From the NCBI RefSeq assembly GCF_022808645.1, contig NZ_JAKZKT010000001.1:1-64000 (forward strand): 64,000 nucleotides of DNA, in the 5' to 3' direction. Positions within the stretch are counted from its first letter, which is position 1; the number at the start of each line of letters is the position of its first letter. Below are positions 44,688 to 53,279 of this stretch, piece after piece. The notes under the pieces were generated by a model. It was not told where the DNA came from. It worked only from the letters and a program-made list of their open reading frames with translations, and searched no databases. The translations under genes and the position numbers were made by a program. Source of the DNA: Bacillus litorisediminis (GTDB taxonomy: Bacteria > Bacillota > Bacilli > Bacillales > JC228).

Positions 44688-46190
44688 TCATTCCCGTACT
44701 TTTTGAACACCCATTTCCTTGAGACGTTTCTTATCAATTTTCCCTACATGAGTTTTAGGTAATTCAGCTAAAAAGTGATACGACTTTGGAATCTTATATC
44801 GCCCTAAAGATTGAGAACAAAAATCGGATATCTCCTTCTCAGTTAGTTGTACACCAGCTTCTATCACAAGAAAGGCCGTTACTTTTTCACCCCAGTACAT
44901 ATCAGGAATGCCAACTACCGCTGCTTCCATTATCGATGGGTGTCTCAGTAAACATTGTTCTACCTCCAATGGATACACATTTTCTCCACCCGTAATAATA
45001 AGGTCTTTTTTTCGGCCGACAATATAGTAATAGCCTTCTGCATCTTTCTTTGCCAAATCCCCGGTTGCAATCCACCCGTCCTTTTTTGTGTCACTTGTTG
45101 CTTCCGGATTGTTCCAATACATTTCAAAACCATGCTTTCCTTTTACCCATAGTTCACCAATTTCGTTTTCCCCTGCTTCCTTCCCATCATCACTGATAAT
45201 GACGGCATCATTAAAAAGCATCGGCTTTCCGACGGAGCCCCCTTTCTTATAGGCGATTTCCGGATCAATATAAAAATTATTAGGTCCTGCTTCTGTTAAC
45301 CCATAGCCCTCTTTAAATAGAATACCTTTTTCTTTAAATGCATCATAAATTTCAGAAGGACAAGGTGCGCCGCCGGAAAGGAATAGCTTCATCGATGAAT
45401 AGGAATGTTCTGTAAAGACGTCTGAATGAATAAAAGCCTGATACATCGTCGGGACAAATAATACAATCGTACACTGATGTTTTTCTAATAAATGTGAAGC
45501 TTTTTCAGGAGAAAATGATTGAGCCAGCACGACCCTTCCACCCATTAAAAGAATCGGAATCGTTAAGGCATTTAGCCCGCCTGTGTGAAACATTGGAAGC
45601 ACCGTCAATGTTGTATCATCCTTCGTTAAATTCCAGCTTATTATGGTATTTAGAGCGTTCCAAAGAACTGACTGATGGGAAAGAATGACCCCTTTTGGCT
45701 TTCCTGTAGTTCCTCCTGTATAGATCATCGCTAGAGCATCCCGCTCATTTAAATCTTCGGGAAGTATAGGGTATTCATTCCCGCCAACCATCAAATCATA
45801 TTCGTCTGTATTGATGGTCAAAACCGAAAATCCGCTCTGATTCGAAATCATTTTAATAAAATCAAAATGGCAAAATACATAAGCCGGCTGTGAATCATAA
45901 AGAATCCATTCAATCTCTTCTTTTGCTAATCGCCAGTTTAATGGTACAAAAATGGCACCTAATTTGATACAAGCAAACAGCAGATCTAAGTAAGACACAT
46001 GATTGGGAGAAAGAATTGCCAGCCTGTCTCCTTTTTTTACTCCCCTATTTTGCAAAAAATAGGCCAAGCTATTTGAACGCTGGTCTAACTGTTTATACGT
46101 ATACCTTTGATTGGTTTCCCCATCAATGATAGCGACCTGATTTGGAGAAATTCTTGCTCTGCTCGTTATCCAATTCAATTCCACCTGCAT
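44688..46190 (-). CDS. Acyl-CoA ligase (AMP-binding family)
   Basis: A 500-residue ANL-superfamily enzyme that activates a carboxylic acid as acyl-AMP and transfers it to CoA. Core motifs: MIYTGGTTGKPKGVILSH (A3), GYGLTEAGP (A5), GWIATGDLAKKDAEGYYYIV (A7), GRKKDLIITGGENVYPLEVE (A8) and the late catalytic Lys in HVGKIDKKRL. Length and C-terminal domain are typical of fatty- or aryl-acyl-CoA synthetases; the exact acid cannot be read. It has its own promoter with two TTGTAAC-type heptamers like those before livJ, so I place it in the same regulon although a repeat array separates it from the operon. ATG after GAGGTG. Confidence 0.88.
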   Translation of the reverse strand: MQVELNWITSRARISPNQVAIIDGETNQRYTYKQLDQRSNSLAYFLQNRGVKKGDRLAILSPNHVSYLDLLFACIKLGAIFVPLNWRLAKEEIEWILYDSQPAYVFCHFDFIKMISNQSGFSVLTINTDEYDLMVGGNEYPILPEDLNERDALAMIYTGGTTGKPKGVILSHQSVLWNALNTIISWNLTKDDTTLTVLPMFHTGGLNALTIPILLMGGRVVLAQSFSPEKASHLLEKHQCTIVLFVPTMYQAFIHSDVFTEHSYSSMKLFLSGGAPCPSEIYDAFKEKGILFKEGYGLTEAGPNNFYIDPEIAYKKGGSVGKPMLFNDAVIISDDGKEAGENEIGELWVKGKHGFEMYWNNPEATSDTKKDGWIATGDLAKKDAEGYYYIVGRKKDLIITGGENVYPLEVEQCLLRHPSIMEAAVVGIPDMYWGEKVTAFLVIEAGVQLTEKEISDFCSQSLGRYKIPKSYHFLAELPKTHVGKIDKKRLKEMGVQKVRE

Positions 46191-46229
46191 CAAATATCAC
46201 CTCATTTGTCATCCAGTCCATATGCTTAA

Positions 46230-46261
46230 AATATCGAAGCGGAGTTACAAAATGGTTACAT
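46230..46261 (-). promoter_or_regulatory. SARP-type heptamer pair before the acyl-CoA ligase
   Basis: On the minus strand ATGTAAC (46255-46261) and TTGTAAC (46244-46250) stand exactly 11 bp apart. They are followed after 8 bp by GATATT, a passable -10. Direct heptamers at 11-bp steps with the last one 8 bp from the -10 is the published geometry for SARP activators. The livJ promoter has the same pattern. See the finding. Confidence 0.55.
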
Positions 46262-46308
46262 AAGTGGTGGGTATACTAAGATCTCATCAATAAAAGACAA
46301 AATTCGGA

Positions 46309-46853
46309 TGAGGTGCTGGTGAATTGTCCTTCATACGGGGGATGATGGACAAAACTCTCATGAAGAGATGGAGAATCGTCCTTCATACGGGGGATGATGG
46401 ACAAAACTCTCATGAAGAGATGGTGATATGTCCTTCATAAGGGAGATGATGGACAAAACTCTCATGAAGAGCTGGTGAATTGTCCTTCATTCGGGGGATG
46501 ATGGACAAAACTCTCATGAAGAGCTGGTGAATTGTCTTTCATAAGAGGCATGATGGACAATTCGCTCATCAAACGCTGGTGTTGTCCTTCATAAGAGGCA
46601 TGATGGACAGTTCGCTCATCAAACGCTGGTGAATTGTCTTTCATAAGAGGCATGATGGACAATTCGCTCATCAAACGCTTGTGAATTGTCTTTCATAAGA
46701 GGCATGATGGACAATTCGCTCATCAAACGCTGGTGAATTGTCTTTCATAAGAGGCATGATGGACAATTCGCGCATCAAACGCTAGTGAAGTGTCCTTCAT
46801 AAGGGGCATGATAGACAATTCGCGCATCAAACGCTGGTGAATTGTCTTTCATT
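46309..46853. repeat. 52-bp tandem array, 11 copies, hairpin-forming
   Basis: Units starting at 46321, 46373, 46425, 46477, 46529, 46579, 46631, 46683, 46735, 46787 and (partial) 46839 repeat with a 52-bp step, one copy lacking 2 bp. In the later copies each unit carries an inverted repeat, GAATTGTCYTTCAT and ATGATGGACAATTC around about 7 nt. The linker is GCTCATCAAACGCTGGT in the later copies and ACTCTCATGAAGAGCTGG in the first four. The spacer 46191-47013 has no real gene; a 70-residue minus-strand frame is only the translated repeat. Not CRISPR: no unique spacers. Confidence 0.9.
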
Positions 46854-46958
46854 AATAGAAACTCAAAGAAAAATAACCATGGATTAAACCAAGGAATACT
46901 GGTTGTTCCTCTATTCAATGCAATTCGGTCCTTAAGCAACCATATCTAATCCAAAAAC

Positions 46959-47003
46959 AAAGGGTCTGACCCCACAAAATAGCATAAGGTCAGACCCTTT
47001 TAA
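46959..47003. terminator. Operon-end hairpin (GGGTCTGACC family)
   Basis: AAAGGGTCTGACC (46959-46971) pairs with GGTCAGACCCTTT (46988-47000), 13 bp, followed by TAAAAA on the plus strand and by TGTTTTTGG on the minus strand. It lies 11 bp beyond the stop of the dehydrogenase gene, the last gene of the liv operon. Same core as at 21480 and 53280. Confidence 0.65.
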
Positions 47004-47013
47004 AAATTTATTA

Positions 47014-47754
47014 TCACATCATAATTCCGCCATCAACATGGAGCACCGTTCCATTTACATAATGAGATTCTTCGGAGGCGAGGTAGAGATAGGCATTGGC
47101 AATATCTCTCGGTTTTCCGAGCTCCATCACCGGAATCATTTTTTTGAGCGATTCAATTACTTTGTCAGGAACCGTTTCAACCATTCCTGTTTCGATAAAT
47201 CCAGGTGCGACGGCATTAACCCTGATTCCTTTTCTTCCAAGCTCTTTGGCCCATGTTTTCGTCATACCCACTACTGCAGCTTTACTGGCCGCATAGTTAG
47301 TTTGGCCGACATTCCCATAGACTCCTGAAACAGAGGACGTATTAATTATTTTTCCATACCTCTTTTCAGCCATCACAGGAACAACTGCTTGTGTACATAG
47401 AAATACACCGGTTAAATTAACATCTAGTACTCTTTGAAAGTCTTCCTCTGTCATTTTAACCAGCATCGCATCCCTTGTAATCCCGGCATTATTTACTAGA
47501 ATATCAATCGTTCCATATTCCTCAAGGGTACGTTTAACCATCTGCTCTACACTTTCCTTTTTGCTGACATCCACTTGAACGAATAAAGCTTCATAACCCT
47601 CGGCTTTTATTGCCTGACAAGCTTTGCTGCCAGCTTCCTCCTGGAAATCAGCCAGCACAACCTTAGCCCCTTCACTCGCAAATACATGTGCCGCTTCTAA
47701 TCCAATCCCACCCGCAGCACCTGTTATAATAGCAACCCGATCTTGTAATCTCAT
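47014..47754 (-). CDS. Short-chain dehydrogenase, FabG-like
   Basis: A 246-residue SDR, probably an NAD(P)H-dependent 3-oxoacyl (thioester) reductase or a hydroxyacyl dehydrogenase. Cofactor loop TGAAGGIGLEAA, Asp in VVLADFQEE (Asp after strand 2 suggests NAD(H) rather than NADPH), NNAGITRD, and triad Ser141, Tyr154, Lys158 in NYAASKAAV. The end, YVNGTVLHVDGGIMM, is typical FabG. It is not the housekeeping fabG, which lies with other fab genes in Bacillus. It starts 3 bp after the hydrolase and ends the nine-gene operon, pointing to a pathway in which an acyl group is condensed or cleaved and reduced or oxidised. Confidence 0.88.
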   Translation of the reverse strand: MRLQDRVAIITGAAGGIGLEAAHVFASEGAKVVLADFQEEAGSKACQAIKAEGYEALFVQVDVSKKESVEQMVKRTLEEYGTIDILVNNAGITRDAMLVKMTEEDFQRVLDVNLTGVFLCTQAVVPVMAEKRYGKIINTSSVSGVYGNVGQTNYAASKAAVVGMTKTWAKELGRKGIRVNAVAPGFIETGMVETVPDKVIESLKKMIPVMELGKPRDIANAYLYLASEESHYVNGTVLHVDGGIMM

Positions 47755-47757
47755 ATC

Positions 47758-48660
47758 TTACACCCCAACTTTCTGTAAAAACCCTTCTACCGCTGAAAGT
47801 AATTGATCTGGATCATCAATTAGAGGGGAATGGCCGCAGCCTTCTAGTTTAAACACCTCTGCCCTTCCGTCAAAATCCTCGATAATCTCATCGGTCATAT
47901 ATTGTAAAACAACCATATCTTCCTCACCATATAAAACTGCCACCGGAATGGTAATATCTTTTACTTGGTTCGAACCCTCGGTTAGACCGTTATGAACAGG
48001 ACTGATATTAAATGTATTTAAGGCATGATATACCTCTGCTAAGTTTCTTTGTGTAAGCATGTCTTCTAAATACCGGTCATATCGCTCCCGATCCGGCTGA
48101 TTTTTATGGTAAATAGCGGCATTCCAAACAGCCTCCAGAAATCCTTTGTTTTTTTCGTCATAAGCCTTCTGGATTGGAATGGTTCTTCCTATATCCTGTT
48201 TAACATCCTCGAGATTTTTGAATCTATTATTTAAATCCGGCTGTCCGTCATCTCCAACAGCATAAAAAGCATATCCTCTCGTTGATGCTGAAGCGAGAAG
48301 GAGCAGCTGTGAAATATATTCCGGATGATCAGCAGCGAGCTGCATGCTGACTGCTCCTCCCATCGACCAGCCCATACAAATAAAATGAGATAAGCCCATA
48401 TCATCAGCCCATGCTTTTACATCCTCTGAAAAATCACGGATCGATTCAATTGGTTTATGATAGCTTGATTGACCAAATCCGCGAAGATCGACTGCATACA
48501 CTTTAAACTTAGGATCTAGTCTTTCTATGACAATATCCCAGTGAACGGATGAAGTCATATTTCCATGAATCAAAACAAACGGGATGTTTCCACCTTCTCT
48601 TTCCTGATAAGCAATGCGTTCCCCATTTGGCAAAACTGAATACTGTACGACCGTTTTCAT
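47758..48660 (-). CDS. Alpha/beta hydrolase
   Basis: A 300-residue alpha/beta hydrolase with complete catalytic features: oxyanion loop VLIHGNMTSS, nucleophile Ser99 in GWSMGG, acid in VLYGEEDMVV and His in GCGHSP near the end. It lacks a signal peptide. The start is the ATG one base after the stop of the KAS III-like gene, behind GGGAGGAGATAG; an upstream frame of five more codons contains that ribosome site. In OleA/OleB systems a thiolase-fold enzyme and an alpha/beta hydrolase work together. Here a thioesterase, lactonase or beta-keto cleavage role is possible; no specific activity can be read. Confidence 0.86.
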   Translation of the reverse strand: MKTVVQYSVLPNGERIAYQEREGGNIPFVLIHGNMTSSVHWDIVIERLDPKFKVYAVDLRGFGQSSYHKPIESIRDFSEDVKAWADDMGLSHFICMGWSMGGAVSMQLAADHPEYISQLLLLASASTRGYAFYAVGDDGQPDLNNRFKNLEDVKQDIGRTIPIQKAYDEKNKGFLEAVWNAAIYHKNQPDRERYDRYLEDMLTQRNLAEVYHALNTFNISPVHNGLTEGSNQVKDITIPVAVLYGEEDMVVLQYMTDEIIEDFDGRAEVFKLEGCGHSPLIDDPDQLLSAVEGFLQKVGV

Positions 48661-48661
48661 C

Positions 48662-49681
48662 CTATCTCCTCCCATTATTTAACGTTCCCCATTGTACGAC
48701 TGTTGAAGCCCAAGCGTAGCCAATACCAGCGCTTACCAAAACAATTACGTCACCGTCTTTTATTTTTCCTTCCTGTAACGCAAGTTCTAGAGAGATAATT
48801 TGGTCCAATTGTCCGATATGTCCGTAGTCCTCTAAGTAAATCGATTGATTTTCGCTTACATTCAGCTGATTAAGGATATATCGATGGGCAGAACGCTTCA
48901 TGTGAAGCATCGCAACATAATCAATATCGTTTTCAGTGAATCCTGATTTTTCAACTGATGTACGAATCACCTTCATAAAATTGGATAATGACTTTTCCTC
49001 AAGTCTCGATTTCATTCCTTCTGGGTCCGGAACGTCAAGCTTATACAGCTTTTCATCAAATCCTTCATGGAGAGGATTCTTAGTTCCGCCAATCGGCACA
49101 ATCACATCTTCTGAGAAAGTACCGTCCGTAATAATAGAGCCTTCAAGCAGCAAATTGCGGTCCACCCCTTTTTTTAAAACAATCGCGGCTCCTCCAGCTC
49201 CTAAGTTGTACATAAAACGGGTTCTTGGATTTTGATAGTCAATAAAATCCTCATTGCGGTAGCCTCCTGCCAGCAAGGCAGTTTTGATATTCCCTGTAAG
49301 CATCAGGCTTTTCGCAACCTGTAATGCCATAACCGTCGTGCCGCAGCGCAGGGCGATATCAAAGGCCCACGCATTTTTCGCACCAATTGCTTCTTGCAGC
49401 TTAATCCCTGCTGTCCATAGAGGATACTCTTTGTACTCTTCACCTATATAAATGACAAGATCAATTGATTTCGGATCGATATGTCCCTTTTCCAATGCAA
49501 GCTTTGCTGCCTTTATTCCCATTTCACATGTATGGTCATCTGGGCCAGCAACCGGCTTTTTCTTGATTCCCATTTTCTCTTCAACCACATGAAGAGGCAA
49601 TCCCGATTGCTCGCTAATTTCTTTACTAGTCATAAAAGTATCGGGAAGGTAAACCCCTGTACTGACAATTCCGATTGACAC
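48662..49681 (-). CDS. KAS III-like thiolase-fold enzyme, atypical triad
   Basis: A 339-residue protein of the FabH/KAS III fold. Opening GIVSTGVYLPDTFMTSKEIS, nucleophile Cys113 in DIALRCGTTV, His260 in VAMLHMKRSAH at the site of the FabH PHQAN His, and YGHIGQLDQ where FabH has YGNTS. The catalytic Asn is therefore His288. The C-terminus GDVIVLVSAGIGYAWASTVV is normal KAS III. It is distinct from the genuine fabH at 1.7-2.6 kb. Start is GTG, 2 bp after the 59-residue gene. It probably forms or cleaves a C-C bond or moves an acyl group between thioesters in the pathway fed by the Liv-type transporter. Confidence 0.85.
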   Translation of the reverse strand: MSIGIVSTGVYLPDTFMTSKEISEQSGLPLHVVEEKMGIKKKPVAGPDDHTCEMGIKAAKLALEKGHIDPKSIDLVIYIGEEYKEYPLWTAGIKLQEAIGAKNAWAFDIALRCGTTVMALQVAKSLMLTGNIKTALLAGGYRNEDFIDYQNPRTRFMYNLGAGGAAIVLKKGVDRNLLLEGSIITDGTFSEDVIVPIGGTKNPLHEGFDEKLYKLDVPDPEGMKSRLEEKSLSNFMKVIRTSVEKSGFTENDIDYVAMLHMKRSAHRYILNQLNVSENQSIYLEDYGHIGQLDQIISLELALQEGKIKDGDVIVLVSAGIGYAWASTVVQWGTLNNGRR

Positions 49682-49683
49682 CG

Positions 49684-49863
49684 TTAACTCCCACCTTTAT
49701 CATTGGCTAAATCAAGCATTTGACACATACAGTGATAGGCTTCTTCTAAAGATTCTACGATTCTCTCTTCTCCATGCTGAACATGAACTACCTTGATTCG
49801 TTTCTTATCTTCATCCACTTTCTGGACTCTGACAATAAAGGAATCTACTATTTTTTCATCCAC
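49684..49863 (-). CDS. 59-residue protein inside the liv/KAS operon
   Basis: A small gene with GTG start behind an excellent AAGGAGGG site. The product begins MDEKIVDSFIVRVQKVDEDK and continues KRIKVVHVQHGEERIVESLEEAYHCMCQML. It has two predicted beta strands (DSFIVRVQKV, KRIKVVHVQHGEE) followed by a helix with two cysteines (CMC), and no signal or membrane segment. It lies 12 bp after livM and 2 bp before the KAS III-like gene, so it is surely co-expressed. The beta-beta-alpha layout could suit a small partner or stabilising subunit of the KAS-like enzyme. Not recognised as a known family. Confidence 0.75.
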   Translation of the reverse strand: MDEKIVDSFIVRVQKVDEDKKRIKVVHVQHGEERIVESLEEAYHCMCQMLDLANDKGGS

Positions 49864-49875
49864 CTATAACCCTCC

Positions 49876-50895
49876 TTAAGAAGAAGCCTTATGTTTCACA
49901 GATTTTGATATTGATTCGCTGTTTTCTAATTTTGTTAATTTTTTGCGATTCAATAATTTTTTCCAGGCACCGACAATGCCTTGCGGGAAGAAGATTACGA
50001 CTAATATATAAATAATCCCGAAAATAATAATCCACCGTTCAAAAATCCAATGCACTTTCGCCAATTCCGTAAGCCAATGATGGGTAAATTCGATGATTCC
50101 TGAACCGATAATGGCACCAACCAATGTCCCTACTCCGCCAATAATGGTCATCAGTAAGGCGTCCAATGTTATATCCATTGCAAATACACTGGTATTCACA
50201 TATCTAAGGGAGATTCCATATAAGGAACCGGCAAAAGCAGCGATGACTCCTGCCACAACGCTTACAATAATTTTGTATTGGATCACTTGATAGCCCAATG
50301 ATTCAATCCGCTGTTCATTTTCGCGAATTCCCTGCAGCACCCTGCCAAGCGGAGATTCAGTAAATCGCCTTAAAAACAGATAGATAACTAGCATAGAAAC
50401 TAAGCAAATCAGATAGAAAGTTAGTCGCTCTCTTAGGAAATCCGGTACACGAAAGGTGAAGCCGTCGTTTCCAAACGTAACCGTTCTCCATTTTTCGGCT
50501 AATACAAGAAGGAGTCCAGAAAGCGCAAGCGTAAGCATCGCATAGAAATGACTTTTTAACCGCAATGTTAACAGACCTACAATATAGCTTACGACCCCTG
50601 ACAATACGATGGCGGCAAGAATCGATAAGAATAAATATCCATTCGTAGGTTCCAAATGCTTCATAAAAATCCCTGTCATATAAGCACCAATTCCGAAAAA
50701 CATCGCATGCCCAAAAGAGACGATTCCGGTATAACCAAGCAACAGATCGTAACTCATCGCAAAGGCGGCAAAAATATAAACTTGTGTTAAAAGAATCAGC
50801 AAACTTCGAGATTCATAGAAAAATGGCCAACAGAGAAGAACAATCGCTATCAATGCGAAGAACACGATCCCCTGATTTCGTTTTAATACTGCCAT
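49876..50895 (-). CDS. livM: Branched-chain-amino-acid-type ABC permease LivM
   Basis: A 339-residue inner-membrane permease with about ten hydrophobic segments. It has the LivM signature AFAMSYDLLLGYTGIVSFGHAM in the first third and FAGSLYGISLRYVNTSVFAM with TIIGGVGTLVGAIIG later. It pairs with LivH to form the channel. The start is the ATG behind GAAGGGGTGAGAGC, 4 nt after the livH stop; a seven-codon extension would overlap livH. A charged tail, WKKLLNRKKLTKLENSES, is at the C-terminus. The operon's enzymes suggest that an organic acid or acyl compound rather than an amino acid is taken up. Confidence 0.9.
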   Translation of the reverse strand: MAVLKRNQGIVFFALIAIVLLCWPFFYESRSLLILLTQVYIFAAFAMSYDLLLGYTGIVSFGHAMFFGIGAYMTGIFMKHLEPTNGYLFLSILAAIVLSGVVSYIVGLLTLRLKSHFYAMLTLALSGLLLVLAEKWRTVTFGNDGFTFRVPDFLRERLTFYLICLVSMLVIYLFLRRFTESPLGRVLQGIRENEQRIESLGYQVIQYKIIVSVVAGVIAAFAGSLYGISLRYVNTSVFAMDITLDALLMTIIGGVGTLVGAIIGSGIIEFTHHWLTELAKVHWIFERWIIIFGIIYILVVIFFPQGIVGAWKKLLNRKKLTKLENSESISKSVKHKASS

Positions 50896-50899
50896 GCTC

Positions 50900-51769
50900 T
50901 CACCCCTTCGCTCCAAATAAGCCCTGTGGTCTGAAAACTAATACAAGAGCCATTATAATCATATTGACCGCGAGCGACAGGTCTGGCACAAAGTACGCCA
51001 TAAATGCCCCAGCTAACCCAACTAAGATGGCAGCTAAAATGGAGCCAGTAAAATTCCCCATTCCGCCAATGACAACCACAATGAAGGCAAGAATGGCATA
51101 TTCCAAACCCATTTCGGCATGAATCACGCCCGAATATGGCCCTAACAAAACTCCGCCTAGCGCGGCTAATGCAGCGCCCACCATAAACACCCACATAAAC
51201 ACATTCTGAATATTGATTCCCAGTGCTTGAACCATCTCTTTATTCATAACTCCGGCGCGTACGACTAATCCAATTTTGGTTCGCTTTAAGATAAAGCTGA
51301 TTAAGAAAAAGATGAGCAGACCGACAGCAATGATAAATACGCGGTATTTGATTAAAATAATGCCTCCTACTTCCCAGCTTCCCGCTAACAGACCCGGGGT
51401 AGATGCATGAATTTGATTCGGACCCCACACGACCTTGAGGGACTCCGAAAGCACCAGCATAAACCCCAGCGTAATCAAAATCTGCTGAATATGGTTTCCG
51501 TAAACCGGTTTAATAATCAATTTTTCAGTAATAAATCCTAGCAATAACCCGCATAATAAAGCTCCTAATATACCGATCAAAAAACTAGAGGTCAAACTGT
51601 ATATCCAAATTCCGGCATAAGCCCCCCAGGCAAACAATCCTCCATGGGCAAAATTCAATACATCCATTAACCCAAAAATTAAAGTGAGGCCAGCAGCGAG
51701 TAAAAATATAAGCATTCCGGTGGCTAACCCATTAATCGTCAGGTTTGCTACAACTGAGAGCGTCTCCAT
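50900..51769 (-). CDS. livH: Branched-chain-amino-acid-type ABC permease LivH
   Basis: A 289-residue permease. LivH hallmarks are NGLATGMLIFLLAAGLTLIFGLMDVLNFAHG near the N-terminus (loop MDVLNFAHGGLFAWGAYAG) and the VMNKEMVQALGINI cytoplasmic loop. The C-terminal VVIGGMGNFTGSILAAILVG is typical. It forms the heterodimeric channel with LivM. It starts 14 bp after livF on the same strand. Note the family also carries urea, amides and aromatic acids. Confidence 0.92.
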   Translation of the reverse strand: METLSVVANLTINGLATGMLIFLLAAGLTLIFGLMDVLNFAHGGLFAWGAYAGIWIYSLTSSFLIGILGALLCGLLLGFITEKLIIKPVYGNHIQQILITLGFMLVLSESLKVVWGPNQIHASTPGLLAGSWEVGGIILIKYRVFIIAVGLLIFFLISFILKRTKIGLVVRAGVMNKEMVQALGINIQNVFMWVFMVGAALAALGGVLLGPYSGVIHAEMGLEYAILAFIVVVIGGMGNFTGSILAAILVGLAGAFMAYFVPDLSLAVNMIIMALVLVFRPQGLFGAKG

Positions 51770-51783
51770 TTATCTACCTCCCT

Positions 51784-52491
51784 TTATGCAATTCCCAAAT
51801 ACTTTTTGCGCAAATCTTCATCGCACATTAATTGTTCCATTTCACCAGAGTGAACCGTTTTTCCGTCATCCATAATAAAGAACGAATCCCCGATTTGACT
51901 GGCCATTAAAAAGTTTTGCTCTACCAGTAAAATCGATGTTTTCTCCTTTATTTGCACGAGAGCCTCCATCACTTTTTCCACTACAATCGGAGCAAGACCC
52001 TTACTCGGCTCGTCGATAAGAAGTAAGCGATTATCATTGACAAAAGCCCTGGCAATGGCGAGCATTTGCTTTTGTCCGCCGCTCAAATGGCCGCCTTCTT
52101 TTTTCCAGTACGTTTTTAAGTCGGGAAACAAATCGAGGACCCAGTCTACCCTTGCTTTGGTATAATCATCGTTTTTTTGAATTGCAACTTTGATATGTTC
52201 CTCTACGGTTAAATAAGGGAAAATTCCCTGATCCTCCGGAACATAGCCAATCCCTTTTTTTGCAATCTGGAACGTTTTTAATCCATTTAATCGATCCCCT
52301 GCAAAAGTGATCTCACCTTTAGTAGGCGGATAATACCCCATAATCGTTCGTAAGGCTGTTGTTTTTCCGGCACCATTTCGACCTAATAAAACGGTAATTC
52401 CACCTTGTTTCACCTCAAGTTGAACTCCTTGGAGGATGTGATATTGGCCAATATAGGTTTCCACATTTTCTAAACTAAGCAGTGAAGTCAT
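51784..52491 (-). CDS. livF: ABC transporter ATPase LivF
   Basis: A 235-residue ATPase: Walker A LLGRNGAGKTTALRTI, signature LSGGQKQMLAIAR, Walker B RLLLIDEPSKGLAP and H-loop-like LVEQN (Gln/Asn variant, common in LivF). The block GIGYVPEDQGIFPYLTV is the LivF Q-loop region. It energises transport together with LivG. Its start overlaps the end of livG by 17 bp, so the two are translationally coupled. Confidence 0.93.
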   Translation of the reverse strand: MTSLLSLENVETYIGQYHILQGVQLEVKQGGITVLLGRNGAGKTTALRTIMGYYPPTKGEITFAGDRLNGLKTFQIAKKGIGYVPEDQGIFPYLTVEEHIKVAIQKNDDYTKARVDWVLDLFPDLKTYWKKEGGHLSGGQKQMLAIARAFVNDNRLLLIDEPSKGLAPIVVEKVMEALVQIKEKTSILLVEQNFLMASQIGDSFFIMDDGKTVHSGEMEQLMCDEDLRKKYLGIA

Positions 52492-53242
52492 TGTACAGTC
52501 CCCCTAAGTACGCTTGCTGCACCGTTTCGTTATCCATAATCTCACGCGGATTTCCATCCGCTAATAAATTCCCATTGTAAAGTACCGCTATTGAATCAGA
52601 CAAATCCAAAATCATATCCATTTTGTGCTCTATTAACAGAATGGTCTTATCCTCTCTTGCTTTTATCGAGCGGATCACATCTAATATCGCTGGCACTTCT
52701 TCCAATGACATCCCTGCCGTTGGTTCATCGAGCAATAATACCTCAGTTCCAAGGGCGAGGAGCATGGCTAACTCAAGCTTTCTCTTCTCACCATGAGCAA
52801 GATTCTTTGCCAGCTCCCCTTCCTTTCCCTTTAATAACACGAGCTCAAGCAGTTCCATGGCATCATCTTGAACAGAAACATAAGAAGTAAAATGTCTGAG
52901 CATTTGAAATCGGATGCCTGCCTTAGACTGGGAAGCCAATCTGACATTTTCTAATACTGTTAAATTAGGAAAAACATTCGTTAATTGAAAGGAACGTCCA
53001 ATTCCTTTCCTAGTTCTAAGGGTAGGTGAGAGCTTGGTGATATTCTCTCCATTAAGGAGAACCTGACCTTCTGTTGCTTTTAATTGTCCGCTGATCAGAT
53101 TAAAAAACGTTGTTTTTCCGGCACCATTTGGACCAATAATAGATTTTAATTCATGCTTTTTTACTTGAAGTGACACTTGATTAACCGCTTTATGCTTTCC
53201 AAATTCAATCGAAAGCCCTTTTGTTTCCAAAGCAAAAGTCAC
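52475..53242 (-). CDS. livG: ABC transporter ATPase LivG
   Basis: A 255-residue ATPase: Walker A IIGPNGAGKTTFFNLISG, Q-loop RKGIGRSFQLTNVFPNLTV, the signature region LAHGEKRKLELAMLLA (AHGEKR in place of LSGGQ is usual for LivG), Walker B VLLLDEPTAGMS and ILLIEHKMD. It forms the ATPase pair with LivF. It begins 81 bp after the binding-protein gene; that gap holds a GGGTCTGACC hairpin. AGGAGGG precedes the ATG. Confidence 0.93.
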   Translation of the reverse strand: MTFALETKGLSIEFGKHKAVNQVSLQVKKHELKSIIGPNGAGKTTFFNLISGQLKATEGQVLLNGENITKLSPTLRTRKGIGRSFQLTNVFPNLTVLENVRLASQSKAGIRFQMLRHFTSYVSVQDDAMELLELVLLKGKEGELAKNLAHGEKRKLELAMLLALGTEVLLLDEPTAGMSLEEVPAILDVIRSIKAREDKTILLIEHKMDMILDLSDSIAVLYNGNLLADGNPREIMDNETVQQAYLGGLYNDFTA

Positions 53243-53279
53243 GTGTAGAATCCCTCCTAAAATAGTGTCCTAAAGAATC

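Noticed and set aside
46462-46674. 70-residue minus-strand frame
   Set aside because: It is only the translation of the 52-bp repeats (the peptide repeats itself), with no ribosome site.
46309-46853. CRISPR array
   Set aside because: The repeats are contiguous 52-bp units without unique spacers, and no cas genes are present.
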